A stretch of DNA of 64,000 bases, taken from the NCBI RefSeq assembly GCF_003002815.1, contig NZ_PVTF01000014.1, positions 62,001 to 126,000 of the forward strand, given 5' to 3'. Below are positions 17,125 to 24,645 of the stretch, in pieces. Numbering within the stretch: the first letter of the stretch is position 1; every line of letters begins with the position of its first letter. The translations under genes and the position numbers were made by a program. The notes beneath the pieces were generated by a model. That model made no database searches. It had not been told where the DNA came from and was given only the letters and a program-made list of their open reading frames with translations. Origin of the DNA: Umezawaea tangerina. GTDB lineage: Bacteria > Actinomycetota > Actinomycetes > Mycobacteriales > Pseudonocardiaceae.

Positions 17125-17768
17125 CGGTCGACCGCGTGCGGCAGGTCGGACTCGAACACGTCCACCTGCGGGAGGTCGTGGCCGAGCCGGTCGCGCTTCG
17201 CGGTCAGGTAGCCGATGTTGTGGTCGTTCGCGGGCATCAGCAGCGGCACGCGCGCCGCCACCGCGATCCCGTTCGACTCCAGCGCCTCGATCTTGTCCGG
17301 GTTGTTGGACATGAGCCGCACCGACCGCACCCGCAGGTGCCGGAGCACCAGCGCGGCCGGGCCGTAGTCGCGGGTGTCGACGGGCAGTCCCAGCGCCGTC
17401 GCCGAGTCGAGCGTGTCCATGCCCTGCTCGTCCTGCAGCACGTGCGTGCGCACCTTCTCGACCAGGCCGATGCCCCGGCCCTCGTGGCCGCGCAGGTAGA
17501 TCAGGATCCCGCTGCCCTCGCGGACGATCGCGTCCAGCGCCGCGTCCAGCTGTTCGCCGCACTCGCACCGCATGGCGCCGAAGATGTCACCGGTCATGCA
17601 CTCCGAGTGCACGCGGACGAGCACGTTCTCGCGCATCCGCGTCTTCCCGTAGACCATGGCCATGTGCTCGTGCCCGTCGGCCCGGAACGCCACGGCGCGG
17701 AACGTCCCGCGCCTGGTCACCAGGTCCGACTCGGCCACGTCTTCGTGACTGATGGCTTGCTCGTGCAT
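17121..17768 (-). CDS. GTP cyclohydrolase II paralogue, probable FAPy-forming type
   Basis: 215 residues. Opens the GTP imidazole ring. Zinc ligands Cys57, Cys68 and Cys70 ([16 protein letters not shown]) and the [10 protein letters not shown] loop are intact. At the position of the Tyr in the E. coli RibA QGYDT motif this protein has Met117 (QGMDT), and the nearby Tyr of KIRAY is His109. From memory, the S. coelicolor paralogue SCO6655 has Met at a conserved Tyr (reported as residue 120) and releases the formylated product FAPy instead of the deformylated one. The present protein shows the same kind of change. It is monofunctional (no RibB domain) and is not in a riboflavin operon. It reads divergently from the PTPS-like gene, 80 bases away, which is probably a shared promoter region. 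Confidence 0.85.
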   Translation of the reverse strand: MHEQAISHEDVAESDLVTRRGTFRAVAFRADGHEHMAMVYGKTRMRENVLVRVHSECMTGDIFGAMRCECGEQLDAALDAIVREGSGILIYLRGHEGRGIGLVEKVRTHVLQDEQGMDTLDSATALGLPVDTRDYGPAALVLRHLRVRSVRLMSNNPDKIEALESNGIAVAARVPLLMPANDHNIGYLTAKRDRLGHDLPQVDVFESDLPHAVDR

Positions 17769-17848
17769 CCGGTCCCCTCGTCACCAGGTTCCGTCCGATC
17801 GCATCTAGTCTCGGCCGGAAGTCGTACCGTAACCCGGCTCGACCACAC

Positions 17849-18259
17849 ATGGAGGTCACCCTGTTCAGCATTACCGTCCGCGATCACGTGATGATCGCGC
17901 ACAGCTTCCGCGGCGAGGTCTTCGGTCCGGCACAACGCTTGCACGGAGCAACGTTCGTGGTGGACGCGAAGTTCAACCGGACCGATCTCGACTCCGACAA
18001 CATCGTCGTCGACATCGGACTGGCCACCCAGGAGCTGGGCGCTGTCCTCGCCGAGTTCAACTACCGCAACCTGGACGAGGTACCCGCTTTCACCGGCGTC
18101 AACACGTCGACGGAGTTCCTCGCCAAGGTGATCGCGGACCGGTTGGCGGACCGCGTCCACGCGGGTGCGCTCGGTGAGGGCGCCCGCGGGCTGAGCGCGA
18201 TCTCCGTCACGTTGCACGAGTCGCACGTCGCGTGGGCGAGCTACGAACGTCCGTTGTGA
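17849..18259 (+). CDS. 6-pyruvoyltetrahydropterin synthase (QueD/PTPS) homologue with altered active site
   Basis: 136 residues. The PTPS fold is recognisable from [21 protein letters not shown] and the C-terminal [11 protein letters not shown]. Classical enzymes bind Zn with three His and use a Cys nucleophile before the LHGH motif. Here His18 and His32 remain, the third ligand is Ala34 (LHGA) and no Cys is present. Normal PTPS or QueD chemistry is therefore unlikely. From memory, a structurally studied S. coelicolor homologue (SCO6650) near the FAPy-forming cyclohydrolase also has a changed active site. ATG at 17849 is used; a TTG 12 bases on (LFSITV) is an alternative. The gene begins a four-gene overlapping run on the plus strand. 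It probably acts on the opened-ring product of the adjacent cyclohydrolase. Confidence 0.8.
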   Translation: MEVTLFSITVRDHVMIAHSFRGEVFGPAQRLHGATFVVDAKFNRTDLDSDNIVVDIGLATQELGAVLAEFNYRNLDEVPAFTGVNTSTEFLAKVIADRLADRVHAGALGEGARGLSAISVTLHESHVAWASYERPL

Positions 18260-19281
18260 CCGTCCACGTGGTCCTCCCCGGCGGGGTCGACGACGTGACC
18301 GCCCCCAGCGGGGGCAACGTCTACGACCGCAGGGTCTGCGCCGGGCTCGGCGTCCACGAGGTGGCCGTCGGGGGTGCCTGGCCGCGTCCGGGGGCAAACG
18401 TTCGCGCGGAGCTGGCGGCCGTGCTGGCCGGGTTCCCCGACGGCGACGTGGTACTGCTCGACGGGCTCGTGGCCTGCGGCGTTCCCGAGGTCGTCGGACC
18501 GCAGGCCGGCCGACTGCGGCTGGCCGTCCTGGTGCACCTGCCGCTGGCCGACGAGACCGGCCTGACCCCCGCGGCCGCGGCGGAGCTCGACGCCGCCGAG
18601 CGGGCCGTCCTGCGGGCCGTGGACGCGGTCGTGGCGACCAGCCCGTGGGCGGCGCGGCGGCTGGTCGGGCACCACGGGCTGGCTCCCGAGCGGGTGCACA
18701 CCGTCGTGCCCGGCACCGACCCCGCCCCGCTCGCGCCCGGCAGCGGCGGGTCCGGGCGGCTGCTCTGCGTGGCCTCGGTGACCCCGCGCAAGGGCCACGA
18801 CCTGCTGGTGCAGGCCCTGGCGACGGTCGCCGACCTGCCGTGGACGCTCGACTGCGTCGGGCCGCTGGGCCACGCCGAGCACGTCGCGCGGGTCCGCGAG
18901 CTGGCCGAGCGGCACGGGCTCGCCGACCGGGTGCGGCTCACCGGCCCGCTCACCGGCGAGCCGCTGCACCGGGCCTACGCCGCCGCCGACCTGTTCGTGC
19001 TGGCCTCCCGCGCCGAGACCTACGGGATGGTGGTGACCGAGGCGCTGGCCCGAGGCCTCCCGGTGCTGGCCAGCGCGGTGCCCGACGCGCTCGGCGACGG
19101 CGGGCTGCTCCTGCCGCCGGGTGACGCCGGGGCGCTCGCGGCCGCGCTGCGGCGCTGGTTCACCGACGAGGACACCCGTCGTGAGCTGCGCGGATCGGCC
19201 CTCCGCCGGAGGGGCGCGCTGCCGACGTGGGACGAAGCCGTCCGGGACCTGGGACGGGTGCTGGCTAGCCTGCGCGGATGA
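18256..19281 (+). CDS. GT4-family glycosyltransferase
   Basis: 341 residues. GTG at 18256 overlaps the previous stop (GTGA). The C-terminal Rossmann half carries the GT-B/GT4 signature: [17 protein letters not shown], the phosphate-binding Lys region, [18 protein letters not shown] with the EX7E motif, and [16 protein letters not shown]. The N-terminal half starts with [17 protein letters not shown], where a glycine-rich acceptor loop is expected. It transfers a sugar from a nucleotide donor to an unknown acceptor in the cytoplasm. Translational coupling to the PTPS homologue and the methyltransferase points to tailoring of the same metabolite. Confidence 0.85.
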   Translation: MTVHVVLPGGVDDVTAPSGGNVYDRRVCAGLGVHEVAVGGAWPRPGANVRAELAAVLAGFPDGDVVLLDGLVACGVPEVVGPQAGRLRLAVLVHLPLADETGLTPAAAAELDAAERAVLRAVDAVVATSPWAARRLVGHHGLAPERVHTVVPGTDPAPLAPGSGGSGRLLCVASVTPRKGHDLLVQALATVADLPWTLDCVGPLGHAEHVARVRELAERHGLADRVRLTGPLTGEPLHRAYAAADLFVLASRAETYGMVVTEALARGLPVLASAVPDALGDGGLLLPPGDAGALAAALRRWFTDEDTRRELRGSALRRRGALPTWDEAVRDLGRVLASLRG

Positions 19282-20072
19282 CGACACCTGGCTTCGCCCC
19301 GGAATGGCTCTCCCTGCGCGAGAGCGCCGACGCCGACGCCCGCTCGACCGAGCTCCCGGAGCTGCTCGGGCCCGCGTTGAACCGGGACCCCCTGGTCGTA
19401 CGTGACCTGGGTTGTGGAACGGGATCGATGGGACGGTGGCTCGCCGGACGGCTGGGCGGCGTGCAGCACTGGGTGCTGCACGACCGCGACCCCCGTCTGC
19501 TCGACCTGGCCGGTGCGAGCATGACCGGCCACGGGGTGACGGTGCAGACGCGGGAGGGCGACCTCACCGCGCTGCGGGCGGCCGACCTCGAGGGCACCTC
19601 GCTGGTGACCGCCTCGGCGCTGCTGGACCTGTTGACCGACGACGAAGTGAACGGGTTGGCCGCCGCGTGCGTAGAAGTCGGTGTGCCCGCACTGTTCACG
19701 CTCTCCGTCGCCGGGAAGGTCGAGCTCGATCCGGCCGACCCGCTCGACGCCGCGTTCCAGGAGGCGTTCAACGCCCACCAGCGCCGCGTCGTGGACGGCC
19801 GCCGTCTGCTCGGCCCCGACGCCGTGGCGGCCACGACGAGCGCGTTCGAGACCCGCGGCGCCCAGGTGGTCACCCGGCCCAGCCCGTGGCGGCTCGGGGC
19901 GGACCAGGCCGCGCTGACGGCCCAGTGGCTGCGCGGCTGGGTCGCCGCGGCCTGCGAGCAGGACCCGGCGCTGGCCGCCGACGCCCCCGCCTACCTGGAA
20001 CGACGGCTCGCGGGCGGGTCGCGGGTCGTGGTGCACCACACCGATCTCCTGGCGCTCCCGAGGGCCGACTGA
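19278..20072 (+). CDS. SAM-dependent methyltransferase
   Basis: 264 residues. Class I fold with motif I VRDLGCGTGSMGRWL, an acidic residue ending strand 2 (VLHDRDPRLLDL), and VTASALLDLLTDDEV around motif IV. ATG overlaps the glycosyltransferase stop by 4 bases. Substrate is unknown; the position in the operon suggests methylation of the GTP-derived product or of its glycoside. Confidence 0.8.
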   Translation: MTTPGFAPEWLSLRESADADARSTELPELLGPALNRDPLVVRDLGCGTGSMGRWLAGRLGGVQHWVLHDRDPRLLDLAGASMTGHGVTVQTREGDLTALRAADLEGTSLVTASALLDLLTDDEVNGLAAACVEVGVPALFTLSVAGKVELDPADPLDAAFQEAFNAHQRRVVDGRRLLGPDAVAATTSAFETRGAQVVTRPSPWRLGADQAALTAQWLRGWVAAACEQDPALAADAPAYLERRLAGGSRVVVHHTDLLALPRAD

Positions 20073-21076
20073 TGGGCAGGCTGTGGCCGTGGCTGCGCCT
20101 GCTGATGGCGGTCGGCATCCTCGTTGCGCTGGGGTGGCGGCTCGGTACCGGCGCGTTCGTGGACGGGCTGCGCGCGATCAGCGCGTGGTCCGTGCTCGCC
20201 GCGCTGGGCATCGGGTTCGCGACCACCGTGCTCAGCGCGTGGCGGTGGTGCGTCGTCGCCCGCGGCCTCGGCCTTCCGCTGCCGCTGGGCACCGCCGTGG
20301 CGGACTACTACCGCGGCCTGCTGCTCAACTCCGTGCTCCCCGCGGGCGTGCTCGGCGACGTGCACCGCGCGGTGAACCACGGCAAGCAGTCCGGTGACGT
20401 CGGCCGCGGCGTGCGCGCGGTGGTGTTCGAGCGGTTCGCTGGCCAGGTGGTGCTGATCGCCATCGGTGTCGCCGTGCTGCTCACCCAGCCCGTCACGGCG
20501 GTGGACCTCGTGCCCGGCCGCGGTGTCGTGCTCACCGCGCTGGCGGTGCTCGCCGTCGCGGCCGGGCTCGCCGCGAGCTCCCCGGCCGTGCGCCGGGCGC
20601 TGCGGACGACGTGGGCGGACGCGCGGGCGGGCCTGCTGTCCCGCTCCGCCCTGCCGCGCGTGGTGTTCTCGTCCGCGGCGACCCTGCTCGGGCACCTCGC
20701 GATGTTCTTCGTGGCGGCCAGGGTCGCCGGGTCGACGGCGTCGGTCGGCCAGCTCGTGCCGCTGTTCGTGCTGGCGCTGCTGGTGATGGCGATCCCGGTG
20801 AACGTCGGTGGCTGGGGACCGCGCGAGGCGTTCCTCGCGGTCGCGTTCGGCACGGCCGGACTCGGTGCGGCACAAGGGCTCACCACCGCGGTCGTCTACG
20901 GCGTGCTGGCCATGGTCGCCGGTCTGCCCGGTGTGCTGGTGCTGTTCCGCGGTCGGGCCACCGCACCCGTCGTGCCGCCGGTACCCGCGGGGCGGCCGTC
21001 AGGCGCCCAGGACGTCGAGGTACTGCCCGAACGACTCGACCAGCGCCGCGAGCAGGTCCTCCCCCTTGCGGCTTGA
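20072..21076 (+). CDS. YbhN/UPF0104-type integral membrane protein (LPG synthase TM family)
   Basis: 334 residues with about eight membrane segments. Family-typical elements are ALGIGFATTVLSAWRWCVVARGLG, split here as two helices, YYRGLLLNSVLPAGVLGDVHRA, and VNVGGWGPREAFLA near the end. The family (PF03706) includes the flippase half of lysyl-PG synthase and many orphans next to glycosyltransferases. A lipid- or polyprenyl-linked product is therefore plausible. Its ATG shares one base with the preceding stop. Its last 78 bases overlap the convergent creatininase gene, so the C-terminal 26 residues (hydrophilic) lie in a double-coding stretch. Confidence 0.8.
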   Translation: MGRLWPWLRLLMAVGILVALGWRLGTGAFVDGLRAISAWSVLAALGIGFATTVLSAWRWCVVARGLGLPLPLGTAVADYYRGLLLNSVLPAGVLGDVHRAVNHGKQSGDVGRGVRAVVFERFAGQVVLIAIGVAVLLTQPVTAVDLVPGRGVVLTALAVLAVAAGLAASSPAVRRALRTTWADARAGLLSRSALPRVVFSSAATLLGHLAMFFVAARVAGSTASVGQLVPLFVLALLVMAIPVNVGGWGPREAFLAVAFGTAGLGAAQGLTTAVVYGVLAMVAGLPGVLVLFRGRATAPVVPPVPAGRPSGAQDVEVLPERLDQRREQVLPLAA

Positions 21077-21694
21077 CGCGAGCGAAGGTCGGCCGACGAC
21101 ACCGGACTCCGTGTACGGGGCCAGTCCCAGCGTCAGCAGGTGCCGCCGGTCGTCGGCGAGGTGGTCGCTCGTCCCGTACCCGGCCCGCACCACCTCGGGG
21201 TGGGCGTGCAGCAGGATCGACGTCTCCAGCTCACCCGCGTGCATGTCGCTGTCGGCCGACGTCTCGATGCCCGCGGCGGTCCGCGCGCCGTCCCAGTCGG
21301 CCAGGCCGGGGAACAACGCCATCCCGTCGGACTCCTGCACGATGTTGGAGAGCACGTAGTTGCCCCCGTGCCCGTTGACCAGGACCAGGTTCGGGACGCC
21401 GGAGCGGCGCAGCGAGTCGGCGATGTCGCGCACCACCGAGAACAGCGTGCGCGCCGAGATGCTCACCGTCCCCGGCCACGCCGCGTGCTCCTGCGAGCAC
21501 GAGATCGTCAACGGCGGCAACAGCTGCACGGGGTACGCGTCCGCGACGGCCCGCGCGATCGTGCACGCGATGACGGTGTCCGTCGCCAGGGGCAGGAACT
21601 CGCCGTGCTGCTCGTGGCTGCCGACGGGCAGCACGGCGACGGTCGCCCGGCGGTCGCGGACGTCGGTGGTGGTGTCAAGCGGAACCAGCTGCAT
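20999..21694 (-). CDS. Creatininase-family amidohydrolase, possible FAPy deformylase
   Basis: 231 residues. The metal-binding pattern of the creatininase family is intact: PVGSHEQHGEFLPLATDT supplies Glu, His and Asp, NGHGGN a loop residue, and HAGELETS the His/Glu pair. The family includes creatininase, MftE and the archaeal FAPy formyl-hydrolase ArfB. Because a Met-type (FAPy-forming) cyclohydrolase II sits in the same locus, removal of the formyl group from FAPy is the most economical job. That is inference. ATG at 21694 is favoured; TTG at 21712 and GTG at 21703 are alternatives. It overlaps the upstream dehydrogenase gene by 20 bases and the convergent YbhN-like gene by 78. Confidence 0.8.
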   Translation of the reverse strand: MQLVPLDTTTDVRDRRATVAVLPVGSHEQHGEFLPLATDTVIACTIARAVADAYPVQLLPPLTISCSQEHAAWPGTVSISARTLFSVVRDIADSLRRSGVPNLVLVNGHGGNYVLSNIVQESDGMALFPGLADWDGARTAAGIETSADSDMHAGELETSILLHAHPEVVRAGYGTSDHLADDRRHLLTLGLAPYTESGVVGRPSLASSRKGEDLLAALVESFGQYLDVLGA

Positions 21695-22664
21695 GCTCCG
21701 CACGGTAGTCAATCCGGTGGCACAGCGCCGGGAGCTCGCCGCTGGCCAGCCTCGGCACCACGTCGGGCAGCTCGTCGAAGCGGCTCTCGCCGGTGATGAG
21801 CGCGTCGAACACCGGGTCCGCCAACAGGTCCAGCGCCAGCGCCATCCGCTCGGCGTAGGTCCGGTCCGGACGGCCGACCGTCCCGACCTGGCTGCTGCGC
21901 ACGGTGAGCCTGCGGGAGTGGAAGAACTCGCCGAGCGGCACGCTGACCCGCCGGTCGCCGTACCAGCTCAGCTCGACCACCCGGCCCTCCGGCGCGAGCA
22001 GTTTCAACGACCTGGTGAGCCCGGCCTCGGTGGCGCTGGCGTGCACGACGAGGTCGCACCCCGCCAGGGCGTCCTCGGGCAGCGCGAAGTCCACGCCGAG
22101 CGCGTCGGCGACGTCCGCGCGCGCGGGATCGGCGTCCACCAGCTGGATCCGGGCGCCGGGGAACCCCGCGAGCACCCCGGCGACGGCGCACCCGACCATC
22201 CCGCCGCCGACGACCGCGATCCGGTCGCCGATGAGCGGAGCCGCGTCCCACACCGCGTTAACGGCCGTTTCCACCGTCCCGGCGAGCACGGCGCGCTGGG
22301 GTGGAACCGGTTCCGGGACCGGTGTCACCGCTTCGGCGGGCACGACGTACTCCGTCTGATGTGGATGGAGGCAGAACACCGTGCGGCCGCGGAGATCCGG
22401 CGGACCGTCCTCGACGACACCGACGTTGAGGTACCCGTACTTGACCGGCCACGGGAAGTCGCCCTCCTGGAACGGCGCCCGCATCGCGGAGTGCTGGTTC
22501 TCGGGCACACCACCGCGCAGGACAAGGGCTTCCGTGCCGCGGCTGATCCCCGAGTAGAGCGTGCGGACGCGGACCTCGCCGGGCCCCGGATCGGGGATCC
22601 GTCCGTTCCGGATCTCACTTTTTCCGTCCGAGGTGAACCAAAGAGACCTTGCCGCGCGTGTCAT
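21675..22664 (-). CDS. MDR-superfamily (zinc-type alcohol) dehydrogenase
   Basis: 329 residues. ATG at 22664 has GGAGG at proper distance. GroES-like N-terminal domain (DPGPGEVRVRTLYSGISRGTE) and Rossmann domain (IAVVGGGMVGCAVAGVLA). The SGISRGTE subtype lacks the usual catalytic Cys and structural-zinc Cys cluster; seen instead is FCLHPHQTEYVVP. Oxidises or reduces an unknown alcohol or carbonyl with NAD(P). Co-transcribed with the creatininase gene. Divergent by 47 bases from the CDP-alcohol phosphotransferase. Confidence 0.8.
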   Translation of the reverse strand: MTRAARSLWFTSDGKSEIRNGRIPDPGPGEVRVRTLYSGISRGTEALVLRGGVPENQHSAMRAPFQEGDFPWPVKYGYLNVGVVEDGPPDLRGRTVFCLHPHQTEYVVPAEAVTPVPEPVPPQRAVLAGTVETAVNAVWDAAPLIGDRIAVVGGGMVGCAVAGVLAGFPGARIQLVDADPARADVADALGVDFALPEDALAGCDLVVHASATEAGLTRSLKLLAPEGRVVELSWYGDRRVSVPLGEFFHSRRLTVRSSQVGTVGRPDRTYAERMALALDLLADPVFDALITGESRFDELPDVVPRLASGELPALCHRIDYRAEHAAGSA

Positions 22665-22711
22665 CCAAGAACCTCCGAGAAAAACGACGGGGCCCACTGC
22701 CGAGGGGCGTG

Positions 22712-23461
22712 ATGACCACACTTCAGCACAACACCACGATGTCGGCCGTGCCGGAGCACGCGGCGTGGGCGGGCTCCCAAGTCCTCCTGCTCGGTGTGCT
22801 CGACGGCACGGTGGGGCTCAACCTCGTCGGTTGGCTCGCCGGACTCGCCTACGCCGTCGCCACCTGGGCGCTGCTGGGCGGCGCGTTGCAGCGCTCCGGC
22901 ACCGCGCTGGGCCCGGCCGACCGGGTCACCCTCGCCAGGGGCGTGCTCGTCGGCGCCGTCACCGCGCTGGTGGTCGACCGGGCGGGGGAGGGCGTGCCCA
23001 CGACGCTCGTCGTCGTCTTCACCGCCGTGGCGCTGTCGCTGGACTTCGTGGACGGCCAGGTCGCCCGGCGCACCGGGACCGCGTCGCCGCTGGGTGCCCG
23101 GTTCGACATGGAGGTCGACGCCTTCCTCATCCTCGTGCTGAGCGCCCACGTGGCGCTCGCGCTGGGCCCGTGGGTGCTGCTGATCGGCCTGATGCGCTAC
23201 GTCTTCGTCGCGGCGTCCTGGGCGGCGCCCTGGCTGTCGGCGGACCTGCCGTCGAGCTACGCCCGCAAGACCGTGGCCGCGCTGCAGGGCGTGTTCCTCG
23301 TCGTGGCCGCGTCCGGTCTGCTGCCCCGCGCGGAGATCGTCGTCGGGGTCGCCCTCGCGACGCTGCTGTGGTCGTTCGGCCGGGACACGGCGTGGCTGTA
23401 CCGCAACCGGCCGACCCTGGTGGCGGAGGCCGCGGCGGTGGAAGGATGCGTCCATGTCTGA
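22712..23461 (+). CDS. CDP-alcohol phosphatidyltransferase family protein
   Basis: 249 residues from ATG at 22712 (GAGGGG upstream). The catalytic CDP-OH-P motif DFVDGQVARR, then G-x3-D-x3-D (PLGARFDMEVDAF), is complete at about residues 112-138. Six membrane segments surround it. The enzyme joins a CDP-activated alcohol to a hydroxyl acceptor with loss of CMP. In this locus it may attach or transfer a (glyco)phospho moiety to the GTP-derived product at the membrane, which is inference. The next gene overlaps its end by 8 bases. Confidence 0.85.
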   Translation: MTTLQHNTTMSAVPEHAAWAGSQVLLLGVLDGTVGLNLVGWLAGLAYAVATWALLGGALQRSGTALGPADRVTLARGVLVGAVTALVVDRAGEGVPTTLVVVFTAVALSLDFVDGQVARRTGTASPLGARFDMEVDAFLILVLSAHVALALGPWVLLIGLMRYVFVAASWAAPWLSADLPSSYARKTVAALQGVFLVVAASGLLPRAEIVVGVALATLLWSFGRDTAWLYRNRPTLVAEAAAVEGCVHV

Positions 23462-23849
23462 CCGGGGCACCACCGCGCGCAACGTCGGCAACATCGTGCT
23501 GTGGGTCGTCCAGATCCTGCTCGCCGCCTACTTCGTCTACAGCGGGTACCTGCTGTTCGGCGACGGCACCGTGCGGAAGTTCGACGAGATCGGCCTCGGC
23601 CAGTGGCTGCGCTACCTCACCGGCGTGCTGGAGGTCGCGGGCGCCATCGGCCTGCTCGTCCCGCGGCTGTGCGGACTGGCCGCGCTGGGGCTCGCGGGTG
23701 TGATGGTCGGCGCTGTCGGCACCGAGCTGTTCCTGGTGGCCAAGGGCGGTCCCGTGCTGCCCGCCGAGCTGCTCGTGGTGTGCCTCGTGGTCGCGTTCTT
23801 CCGGCGGGACACCGTCCTCGCGCTCCTGGCGAGCGTCCGCCGGTCCTGA
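23454..23849 (+). CDS. DoxX-family membrane protein
   Basis: 131 residues, four membrane segments, with the DoxX-like layout (LLAAYFVYSGYLLF, then YLTGVLEVAGAIGLLVPR). DoxX relatives occur with oxidoreductases and in redox stress complexes, but the biochemical role is undefined. It overlaps the phosphotransferase gene and ends exactly one base before the convergent reductase gene ends (stops at 23849 and 23850). Confidence 0.75.
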   Translation: MSDRGTTARNVGNIVLWVVQILLAAYFVYSGYLLFGDGTVRKFDEIGLGQWLRYLTGVLEVAGAIGLLVPRLCGLAALGLAGVMVGAVGTELFLVAKGGPVLPAELLVVCLVVAFFRRDTVLALLASVRRS

Positions 23850-24521
23850 TCAGCGCTTGGGGAAGTAGCGCAGCACGGCCACGTCCCCGAGCTTCTCCAC
23901 GGCCTCCAGGTGGAACCGGTGCGCGGGCCCGCCGGGGAACTCGCCGGGGTTCACGAACCGCGGCGCGGAACCCTGCCCGATGAGCATGGGCGCGACCGCC
24001 ATCCGGATCTCGTCGGCCAGCCCGGCCTCCAGGAAACCGGTGTGGATCCGGCCGCCGCCCTCGACCATGAGCCGCTCCACGCCGCGGCGGCCAAGGTCGT
24101 CGAGCAGGTCGCCGAGGTCGATCGCGGACCCGAGCGCGACGACCTCCGCGAGGCCGCCGAGGCACGCCGTCGCCGTCACCCGGCCGGAATCCGTTGTGTA
24201 GACGAGCTTCTCGCCACCGTGGTGCCAGAACCTCAGGTCGGGGTCGAGGTTCCCTGAGTCGGTGACGGTGACCTTCACGGGGTGCTCGACGAGTCCGGCC
24301 GCCACCCGCGCCGCCCGGCGCTCGCCGCTGTTCACCAGCAGCCGCGGGTTGTCCCGGCGCACGGTCTCCGCGCCCACCAGGATGGCGCCCGACTCCGCGC
24401 GCATCCGGTCCACGTGGTCGAAGTCGTCCGCGTTGGACAGCGGGAACCGCTCCGCGCTCCGGTCGTCGATGTAGCCGTCCACGCTGACGGCGACGCTGAG
24501 CAGAACGTACGGGCGCGTCAC
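23850..24521 (-). CDS. RibD C-terminal-type pyrimidine reductase
   Basis: 223 residues from GTG at 24521. Dihydrofolate-reductase-like fold of RibD_C: SVDGYIDD at the N-terminus, AILVGAETVRRDNPRLLV (NADPH/substrate loop) and MVEGGGRIHTGFLEAGLADE. In riboflavin or archaeal F420 routes this family reduces the ribosylaminopyrimidine side chain to ribityl. A stand-alone RibD_C beside a FAPy-type cyclohydrolase and a creatininase homologue mirrors the archaeal order of steps ArfA-ArfB-ArfC. Its substrate here is inference. Confidence 0.85.
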   Translation of the reverse strand: MTRPYVLLSVAVSVDGYIDDRSAERFPLSNADDFDHVDRMRAESGAILVGAETVRRDNPRLLVNSGERRAARVAAGLVEHPVKVTVTDSGNLDPDLRFWHHGGEKLVYTTDSGRVTATACLGGLAEVVALGSAIDLGDLLDDLGRRGVERLMVEGGGRIHTGFLEAGLADEIRMAVAPMLIGQGSAPRFVNPGEFPGGPAHRFHLEAVEKLGDVAVLRYFPKR

Positions 24522-24645
24522 GGTTCGTCCGTTTCGTGTGGGCTGCCGGGGCTTCCCGACACGGTACCCACCCCGCGCGGGTGAACCGACCACGTCCCGC
24601 GCGCGTGTACCCAGTCGTAGGAGTTCCGCGCGGAAGGGTCTCGGG

